Source of the DNA: Arthrinium phaeospermum
Taxonomy: Eukaryota; Ascomycota; Sordariomycetes; Amphisphaeriales; Apiosporaceae
Assembly (NCBI GenBank): GCA_006503535.1
Contig: QYRS01000001.1
Location: 248,001-312,000 of the forward strand
DNA length: 64,000 nucleotides
Direction: 5' to 3'
Of the stretch, positions 55,968 to 64,000 are shown one piece after another. The position numbers and the translations under genes are program-made. The notes under the pieces were generated by a model, which did no database searches, had not been told where the DNA came from, and saw only the letters and a list, made by a program, of their open reading frames with translations. Positions within the stretch are counted from its first letter, which is position 1, and each line of letters opens with the position of its first letter.

Positions 55968-56254
55968 ATGGAACTCTCAGCGGAGACTATCTTGGAGGCC
56001 ATAGCCGTTGTACTGGCCTTACCATCTTCGATCTACTGTATTCTCATTGCTCTTCGTCAAAGAGCTCAGGTAGATGCCACCCACCCATACAGCCCTAGTC
56101 TATGGCAGGGCCAGAGATGTTTAGTCGTGTGGTATGAGGGACTGACGGCATTGATTGACAGGAAACCCAGAGTGACGACGTCGAGAGCGGGAGAAGGAAT
56201 CAAGACAATGAATACCCCATGAGAAGAATTCGACGGTCATCGACAACTTGGTGA
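55968..56254 (+). CDS. Small single-pass membrane protein
   Basis: 64 residues, exons 55968-56069 and 56162-56254. One hydrophobic helix (ILEAIAVVLALPSSIYCILIA) starts about eight residues from the N-terminus, followed by RQRAQ, an acidic-to-basic polar tail (ETQSDDVESGRR) and a basic end (MRRIRRSSTTW). The intron (GTAGAT to TGACAG) lies just after the basic stop-transfer residues, at the same structural point as in the gene at 47832, though the residues differ. No family recognised. Divergent from the Clr5-ankyrin gene. Confidence 0.6.
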
Positions 56255-56723
56255 CCTACATACTACACACGAGGCCTCTCATTCTTCATAGGCAATCCTG
56301 GTTATGTCTCTTGTCACCTTCAAACAGTACGCATTCCCTCCTACTGGTACCAGTCCGAGATCTGCCCAGATACTAACATTCTAAGGCTACTTAGAGCTGT
56401 TACCCAGTTGCCACCGGCGTCCTTTCTTTTTCTTTTTCTTTTCTGCTTCACGATGGCTTTTGTTGCGTGCACCTCAGGTTCGAGTTTCTGTCAGTGCTAT
56501 CGTATAGAATGTGGATTTGGGAATAAAACAACAAGAACAGGGGACATGAGGTTTTGGAACCTGTATTAGCTACTTGAAGTTGGACATCAAGCCCACGTAT
56601 CGTATTCATATCATTCACTACAACCTATCTACATGTGGTGCCTGTAAACATATATATGATGGTGTCGGGACAACTCAAGGGAGTACCAAGATCTCGTTCC
56701 CATCACTGCAATGGGTGAAGTAC
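56255..56723. other. Convergent intergenic spacer
   Basis: 469 bases between the small membrane-protein gene and the 3' end of the multicopper oxidase. No gene seen. Confidence 0.5.
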
Positions 56724-58842
56724 TCAAGGCTCCTCGTGCGTAGCCCAATACTCATCCAACTCCGCATCCACCTGATCCAAATCACTATAAGCCCGCTGCC
56801 GCGCCAGCCCCACGACCTTCTCGCGAATGGCCTCCTCGCCAAAGACCCCCGTGCGGCCCTCGAAGTCGCCGCGGTCGAAGGGCCGCGCGCGCCACCGCGG
56901 GTCCATCGGATTCGCGAAGTCGGTCGCCTCGTCGTAGCCCAGGCCCCGCAGCGCCGCCGTCACGTTGAACGCGGCCATCATGTTGTGGTCCTCGTGCACC
57001 AGGTTGTGGCAGTGGAACAGGTACACGCCGCTCCAGGGGCGGTAGTGCGCCTCCACCCGCACCGTTTCCCCGCGGCCGAGCCAGACTACGTCTTTTAGGC
57101 CGGCGGCTTCGTACGGCTCCACGCCGCGGTTGCTGCTGCTGCTGGGGTCGTGCGCTCTGGGACTTGTACGGCCGCGGGCGTCACCGTCGAGCGTTGGGCC
57201 AGGGTTGTCGTTCTCTTGGTCGTGGTCGTTCTCGCCGTCGTGGGTATTGGTGGATCGTGATAGGACTCGGAAGTCTACTAGGTGCAGATGAACCGGATGG
57301 GTCCAGTCGGGCGATGCGTTCTCCAGCTCCCAGACCTCGACAGTGCCCTGCGGCACCTTGGCCAGCACTCGATGCGCGACGTCGGAGAAGGCGACGCCGT
57401 TGATGAGCCACTCGTCCCTGCTCATGTGGAAGCGGAAGTGGTGGTCGACTGGCCGAGCCTCGGATGAGCTCGGTGGAAAAGAGACGTGTTCGTTTAGCGT
57501 GTCTGGCACCTTTGATGGGTCCTCCGTCTTCTGAGATGCCACGTTGAAGCGCATCACCTTGCCCGTCTCGGGAAAGTCGTCGTCGACGCCGATGCCGCCG
57601 GCGTGGTCGAGGTTGCGCAACTCCAACGACTGCCCGGCATAGTCGGCAAAGTCTACGACAACCTCGTAGCGTTCTGCGTTCGATATGTACAGCACGCCGT
57701 CCGCTATTGTGACTGGATGTGTGAAGAGACCGGCATCAGAGGCGATGACCTGGAACGGCAGCTTCTTGTCGTCGCCGGACCTGGTTAGGTACAAGGCCCA
57801 ATTCCGCGACACGGCAGCGTTCAAGATCCGGAACCGGTACCGGCGCGGTCTGACGTCCATGTAGGGCCACGGCTGGCCGTTGACGTGGATCACATCGCCC
57901 CAAACGCTGAGGCGCTCGTTGCGGATGGACGGTAGCGTACCGTCTTTGTTGTAATACTTGGACGTGAGAATGAGCGGGATATCGTACTCGCCGTAGCCCG
58001 ATGGCAACCCGAGGGCGTCCTCGGCTCGATCCGTGATGATATAAGCGGCGGCTTGACCGAAGTAGCCGTTCTCCGCCGTCTGGTAGCAAGGGACGGCTCG
58101 TTGTGGTCAGCAACTGATACTTGCGTTCGAATTCGTCCAAGTATTAGGGAGTATTAGAATGAGGGAGTGACACTTACGACGCCGGAGGCATGATCGTGGT
58201 ACCAGATCATGCGTGCCGACTCGTAATTGGGGTAGTAGTAATCCTTATACTGGCCCGGCCATGTCACGTCCTCGGCCCAGCCGTCGAACGGAGCACGAGA
58301 CGGAGAGCCGTGGAGATGTACGGAAGTCTGCAGTTCGGCGCTGTTCATTACCCGCACGACAGTCTCCGTGCCCCGGGGGACGATGAACGTGGGACCTGGG
58401 GACATCCCGTCATAACCCACCAGCCGCGTTGGCTTCAGGTCGGGGTAAATCTGCTGATCAACCTGACGGATCTCTACTTCATAGTACAGGATATCCTTCC
58501 CGGTGACTGGGTTGGTGACAGTGCTACTTCTCGTTCAGACCAACGTTCATACGGTAGGTCAAGTTGCGAAGATACGTAGGTCACTCACAGCTTTGGTTTC
58601 TTCGCAGGTGGGATGGGTAGCGGTACTTTGTATATGAGGGGGTACTCGGGACTCTCCCAGTGGTTGGAGGTGCCAAAGTGCCCTTCGGGATGCTGTTCGG
58701 GCTTATCTTCGATGATGCCCCCCAAAGCACTGGCCTCGTGAGGTGGTATTCTGCTAGGGCGGTCACCATAATGGACAGGATTCGCGAGGGAGCTCGCCGC
58801 AAGCCATGCAGCTGTAACGAAGGAGCCGTGTTTGATCTGCAT
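56724..58842 (-). CDS. Bilirubin-oxidase-like multicopper oxidase
   Basis: Secreted copper enzyme that oxidises organic substrates with O2 to water. 651 residues, exons 58589-58842, 58178-58523 and 56724-58079. A signal peptide (MQIKHGSFVTAAWLAASSLA) is followed by three cupredoxin domains. All four copper motifs are present: HLHGSPSRAPFDGWAED, WYHDHA, HPVHLHLVDFRV and HCHNLVHEDHNMM, with the Met after the last His as expected for a type-1 axial ligand. LPSGYGEYDIPLILTSKYY and GDVIHVNGQPWPYMDV are typical of the bilirubin oxidase subgroup rather than true laccases. An acidic, Ser/Asn/Asp-rich insert of about 45 residues lies between HLVDFRV and GLKDVVWLGRGE. Confidence 0.93.
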
Positions 58843-59752
58843 AATCAGAGTCAGAATGGAACAACAGCAACCCGGCGCCGTCTAGGCGAGAGGATGCTGA
58901 GAGGCTTGTCCATATATTCTTGCCCGTCCAGGCCAGATTTGCTCGCTCGTGTTATTCATAGTGATAAAATACCAACCCAGAGTCGACAAGTGGTAAATCA
59001 TGTTGCTGTCATATGCGCTCAGGGGTTACGACGTCACACAAAAGCAACTTCACATATACCTTATCCCGCTATATCCGACTTGGTATTTTCACTTTAAGGG
59101 TGCATGGGCGACGTAAGATCATTGGGATGCCTCCTATGTGTGGTTGAGTCCGTATTTAAGTTGGCGGCCCTGCAGTACGCAACATGCACGTCAAAATAAC
59201 CTTTGGTAAGGATGCGTGGTCAAAGGTTATCATCTTTCGGGCTTCCCGTCCCTCGCCGAAAGGTTCTTCTTCAACGTTGCTTGCATGTATTGTGTCGTTG
59301 GTTGATTTACTCAACGCGGATCCCAGAGCTTGGACGTAAGATGCGCATACCTTGGTACGAATCGAAAAAAAAAGAAAGAAGAAAAAGAAAGAAGAAAGAA
59401 GAAAGAAGTAAGATGCGCATCTACCAATTCTGAATCCACCGAATTTGAATGGTTACTGGATAAGTACTTAGTAAAGGGCTATATATCACTAGCGTTATAT
59501 ACCATATTAAGCCGCAATCATCTGAACTTCGTATCGAGCCGTCCGATATTTGAAAAAGCTTAAATCCACATCTAGTCCATTCACGCCAACCGCAGCCATT
59601 CCTAGTTGAACAACATGTATGTGGGGGCTCACAGACACACGACGGGTTCACTAAGTAACCAATGGCAGGACGCTGTGTCACTCCTTCGCAAGTTATAAGA
59701 TTACAGGCCAATGACCAAATTGCCTCAGGCCACTGTTTATGGAACCATGTGT
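58843..59752. other. Intergenic region with purine tract
   Basis: Promoter of the multicopper oxidase at the left. It contains a purine-only microsatellite flanked by a 13-bp direct repeat (59336-59420). No gene recognised. Confidence 0.5.
59336..59420. repeat. GAAA-rich purine tract between 13-bp direct repeats
   Basis: GTAAGATGCGCAT occurs at 59336-59348 and again at 59408-59420. Between them, about 59362-59407 is almost pure A and G (AAAGAAAGAAG units). Confidence 0.8.
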
Positions 59753-60609
59753 CTAGGCAAATATCATGTCCCGCCATAGTTCCTCATCACAGGCAGAGCC
59801 ATCCATGGCTTCATTCAAATAGCACCACCCCATCAACTCCCAGGTCTGTTTTCCCGGCCAGATGACGAAGGGGGGTACACCTGAAGCCAGCTTGCAATCA
59901 AAGGTCGGTTCAAACACGGAAGTCAGGTTTGCGAAAAGTTGGAACCGAAGCTGGGCCATCAGCTCGAAACCCAAGTGGAAGTCTTGGTCTCCGTAGTCTT
60001 CGTCGCTCTCAGGGTCGACGTAGGAAAGAACACGTCCGCGGCCCTGGACGCCAAGACAAATCGGAAGCCAGTCTTCGACTCGAAGACGCCGTCCCAGTAT
60101 CCTCTAAACAGTCGAGGTGATGTTGTTTTCTTGCCGTGTGAGAGAGTAGTTAAAATCCGGGAGACCAGCCAAGATTTCCTGAGACCCCCGTGCCCCTTTC
60201 AGCGTCGCAGAACACTAATCAATCTCCCTAGCGTCAGCGCGTGGTCTGCCTGTCTCGTTGACGCATCTTTGGCGGCGCTGGCTAGCGCTTCTTGGAGCGC
60301 AATCGGAATGATGGGCGGCGGCAGAGCATCAAACACCTCGACCAGGCGGTCATACCCAGCCACGGGCTGCCGTAAGACCCAGGGATCGGTCGCTACGATC
60401 CGATATTTCTCGGTAATCTCCACCATTGTTGACTCAAGCACGCCATCCTCTCTGCCCGTGTCAAAAGGGGTGAGGTTGTCCATGCATTCGCCCACTGCCG
60501 TTTTAAAATTATCGCAGATGATCTCCCTGCGCCTGATGTGTAGAATCGGTTTAATGGAGAGGCACACCTCGTAGACGACACTCGCGCTTAAGCATGTCAG
60601 TCGCCTCCG
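59753..60609 (-). CDS. Hypothetical multi-exon gene (unresolved)
   Basis: Two minus-strand coding-like segments: about 60199-60609 (IICDNFKTAVGECMDNL, PPPIIPIALQEALASAAKD) and about 59753-60090 (LSYVDPESDEDYGDQDFH, FVIWPGKQTWELMGW, ending DMIFA). The stretch between, 60060-60200, reads open in more than one frame (one gives FRGYWDGVFESKTGFRFVL), so at least one intron is likely, perhaps GTCTTC to GTCCAG. I could not fix the exon borders or the start. No domain recognised, no signal peptide. It could also be a decayed gene. Confidence 0.4.
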
Positions 60610-63600
60610 ATTTGTCCAAAGGAAAAATAGACGCGCTCTGCGACTTGAGCGCTTAGGGACCCAAGTATATGATCGTTTTTATTCTTCGCGTTTTCGTACA
60701 TCTACCCCATCTTTTGCACCTAAGTCTCCATTTCTCTCCTCGTTGACAAACATAGCATCGATCCCGACTATCATCATTGCCTCCTGAAGTGTCAGGCTTG
60801 AACTGACCCTACGGAAATACAATTTGAGCTTTCTGACCAACCCTATCGTACTCTTTGGGCGAATAAATTAAGGTCTCAAGTGCCGATCCAATCAAGTTTC
60901 TGTCTTGCCTAACTCACGTGGGGAGGGACTTGTATCTGGGGTTTAAAAGCCTCGCACGTTGGGCCGAAACCGAATGCCTCCAATCAACTGCCCTGGACAG
61001 TATCTACGACTACCTCACCACATCGTTCAATTCTTTCACACCCTCCCTGCCTCCCAACTACCATCCCCAGGAGTGCCAATTGGTCAAGCTCCACTGGCCA
61101 GAGCCATGGGGCGGAACGACGGGTCGTTTCTACACACGTAATGCTGAGAATGCCACGTCACGTCGCATTTTCCCGTGTCAGCGCGACCACTTGTTTGTCA
61201 TCTTTCTAAAGAAGAGGCTTCTCATTCCGTGACCACCGACCAATTGCGGGTTGTGTGGAGGCCACGTCATCGATGCAATCACACGTACAGCCTTCACTCC
61301 AACGAAATAGATTTCATCTGAAACCCAACAAGAGCTAACCAGACACTGGCAGGATTTGGGTAGCAGTTTCATAAGCACGCACTGGCCGTGTGCCTGTAAT
61401 GTCAATTGCCTGGTCCTCCAACTAATCACACCAAGCGCTGCCCAGTTGGCCACAAATCTTCAGCCGACTACGGTACACGGCCCCAAGTAAACCAACAGTC
61501 ACAAGTGTCCACGATATGTCTGGAAACAGACTACACGGAAGATGACCGAGTTATTTGGATGAAGATCAAATCTGAACTCTTTGGCCGACATTCCTAATAT
61601 TGAAGGACAATTAGCCGTATGTTTTTCTTATGGTAGATACGTCAATGTTTTAAGACTACGAGAGCATGGAATTAAGATGCATACTATTCGAAAGGTGCCG
61701 GAGTAAGTGCATGTGAAGACATGATGTGAGATGTCTGCAATACCACCAAGTTGGATAATTCTATATCATAATGAGAGCGATGGGTAACTTATATCGTTTC
61801 CCCCTAGCCCTCCTGATATTCCACAAAAGCTCGATGAATTTCCTCCCAGCTCCGTCATCCCACAAAGTGAATGTAACATAAGAAATGACATGAACAATCA
61901 AGACCTGCCCTCCGAGAAACTCAACATAGCGAATGGTTTCGTAAGCCATCCTCGTCTATGCAGCCTTTTTCCTGAATATCACCTCACCCCAGTTACAATG
62001 GCATCAGCCCTGTCATGATAAACCTTCTGATGCCAAATAATGTAGCAGCGAGTTCGAACTTGCGACCTGTTACAACAAATCGAAAGTATCCCGAGGCCTG
62101 CTACAAGTCCTTTTCACCCCCAGTTCCATGTGCAATGCCGATCGTGGACTTTGATGTCAGGCATCCTGGCGAGAACGCGAATCAATGTCCCAGTCCAGGT
62201 AAAATATAACAGTGGCAGAATTTTGTCTATATCAAAACTTCGAAAAGATGTTCAGATTCGCTCTGAGATATAGCCATTTCGCACGTCTCCCGCCCCAGTA
62301 CCGGCGGGGCAGCAAAACCGAAAGTCTGTTCAAGGGGACACAGGATAGTGGTAGAAAATCATTCCCATGAGCAAGTTTGGCCAAGCAGCTTCCTGATCAT
62401 CAGTTCGGAGCAAAGACATCCCGCCCCAAGGGCGATAGTCTTCCTCGCTGTGAGGGTCACTTCGGCAGATAGCGCGCAAATTAACTGCCGCCAAAGCTTT
62501 GCTGACCCAGACGTTCGCCAGCCGTAGTGGACCAAGAAAGGCACAACAAAGATTGGGTTTACATGGCCCTCGTGACGTGATTCACAGTCACGAGGAGCTG
62601 TGGTTCCAACCCCTAGTCGTCCAATACGGGCCGGATAAACCAGGCTCATTACCACGAATACGACTTTTGTCGTGACCATTGTTCGCCATGGACGATGTCC
62701 GGAGATTTGCAGAAGTGCTAGACAGGCATACGGTACGCAAGCGCTGTCCTCTCGGAGCTTATAACATGATCCCAGATTGGATTATCCACTCTGAAGCTGA
62801 AATTCTGATCACGGTCGCTTTAGTACGTATTATGTCTTGATGCTACTCGAATATCGGTATCGATGGTGCTGTTCAAATCCGCATATTTGAACGGATGTGT
62901 CTTTTTGTCCCAGGTAAATGCACGTGGGGAACGCCACATGTCGGGTTCTTTCAGATCACACAGGTGATGACTGTCTCATGATGAAATCGAAAGTCATAGC
63001 TGTGCGGATAGGTGGAAAAGCCATTTGGACGCTCCAAACGCCGTCTGATGGGACTCGCAATGCCCGACGACCCAGATCACTGCATTGTTTGCCGTCTTAG
63101 AACAGCAGAGTTATTGGAATATCTGTTGATTTCCAATTCCGTCCTTGCACAAGTGTTGATGAGTTTGCTGGCCTGGATCGATTGCTACGGCCACCCAGGC
63201 TGAGTATGGTGTATGCCCTCTGTAGCAGCGCCCCTCGAAGCAATTAATTATCGGATTCGGCGTCGATAGTTCTCGCGGGGCCTGCCAGTTTTTCATCCCA
63301 ATCGGGTAGTGCTTGGGGACTCTGGTCGCTACCTGCTGAATACGACAATAGTACACCGAGGGACCCGACCAAAATCCGGCACTCGGTAGCACCCATTTTA
63401 GACGTGCTCGGAAGATATAGTGAACATCAGCTGCGTGTTTAAGATACCCTTGAGGTAAATTCTAGGAGTAAACGAAAATCGAGAAACCAAAGTGGATAAA
63501 GCATAAGGGGCATCAGCACTCACTTAGGTACAGTTTGAAACCTTACCAAGGCATGGCTTTCAGAGTAGCAACTTGAGGCTGTAGGCATGATCTTATGCCA

Positions 63601-63680
63601 ACAGGTCAGTATGATAGGCAACAGCGTCCCAAAGTAAAGATGCATCTTACCAGGTAATCAAGTCGTCGTTCATGGACTCT
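60610..63680. other. 3-kb stretch without a supported gene
   Basis: Open frames on both strands are under about 110 codons and lack recognisable motifs. A tRNA-like fold near 62040-62110 was examined and rejected. This is the longest gene-free stretch in the window. Confidence 0.45.
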
Positions 63681-64000
63681 TCATTTTGCAGGCCCCACTC
63701 CCATCAATGGTGAGTAGGACCTCTCCCGCAACTTGTCATTAACCGAATCCCGGAAATATTCCAGGCCCCGATTCGTACCCTCGCTTGCGAGGGTGTTTCT
63801 TAGAACGTTCGCCAAACCCTGCAGGATGTCATGCGAGGCCTCGTTATTTCCCATTCTGTGGTAGAGATCTGCCACCTTCTCCTCTGTGATGAGAGACTCC
63901 GCAAAACGTTGTTTTCTCGCCTCCGGGTCCCTGAGAGCGCCGAGCAGCTCTCTGCATGTGGTTCCTGCATCCTTGCTCTTGTACATCACCTGTACCCAGA
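63681..64000 (-). CDS. 3' end of an unknown gene (cut by window edge)
   Basis: A minus-strand frame from the right edge to a stop at 63681. At least 102 residues: a helical segment (RELLGALRDPEARKQRFAES, EEKVADLYHRMGNNEASHDI) and an end LMGVGPAK. TACAG just before the first ATG suggests an intron acceptor, so upstream exons probably lie beyond the window. Product not recognised. Confidence 0.45.
   Translation of the reverse strand, partial: WVQVMYKSKDAGTTCRELLGALRDPEARKQRFAESLITEEKVADLYHRMGNNEASHDILQGLANVLRNTLASEGTNRGLEYFRDSVNDKLRERSYSPLMGVGPAK

Noticed and set aside
62035..62112. Possible tRNA on the minus strand: TGTAGCAG and CTGCTACA pair perfectly and GTTCGAAC resembles a T-loop
   Set aside because: The five bases on each side of the T-loop do not pair, and I could not draw D and anticodon arms. 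Probably a chance inverted repeat.
62359..62679. 107-residue minus-strand ORF
   Set aside because: No motif, no neighbouring exon and composition like the surrounding gene-free sequence.

Overview
The window is nuclear DNA of a filamentous ascomycete, most likely a Sordariomycete. The evidence is short GT-AG introns of about 45-85 bases with CTAAC-type branch sites, GC-rich third codon positions in the enzyme genes, and typical Pezizomycotina families (Zn2Cys6 regulators, HET, Clr5-ankyrin, DUF1996, DUF4267, LOV/GATA). No rRNA, convincing tRNA, CRISPR array or intact autonomous transposon is seen. All exon joins were made by eye from splice signals and frame continuity.

Left part (0-17 kb): a fatty-alcohol-oxidase-type GMC flavoenzyme; a small secreted precursor with KR sites; an ankyrin protein; a tandem duplication carrying two six-cysteine secreted proteins, with a 181-bp inverted-repeat element inserted in one copy only; a Zn2Cys6 regulator; a secreted aspartic protease; and a MAPEG protein. 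Secreted proteins dominate here.

Middle (16-29 kb): a secreted DUF1996 protein, a compact White Collar-1-like LOV/PAS/GATA photoreceptor, a HET-domain gene with an apparent one-base frameshift, a DUF4267 membrane protein, and an MFS transporter with a probable GC-AG intron.

28.9-34.6 kb is a same-strand array of related C2H2 zinc-finger genes. They share a first intron inside finger 1, three fingers, an acidic linker and a C-terminal helix. Three are nearly intact (one with an apparent frameshift). Two decayed copies and one stop-interrupted coiled-coil ORF lie between them.

36-45 kb holds an epoxide hydrolase, a Zn2Cys6 regulator and a short-chain dehydrogenase (possibly one small catabolic or detoxification group), a glycosylated GPI-type surface protein, an unknown protein and an isochorismatase-like hydrolase.

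45-56 kb contains two divergent pairs of the same design: an ankyrin protein with an N-terminal DNA-binding-type domain (Zn2Cys6 in one, Clr5 in the other) opposite a tiny single-pass membrane protein. A FAR1-like protein lies between the pairs. One shared promoter carries a dense cluster of TTGCGA repeats. A bilirubin-oxidase-like multicopper oxidase follows. The last 5 kb is sparse, with one unresolved hypothetical gene and a gene fragment at the right edge.
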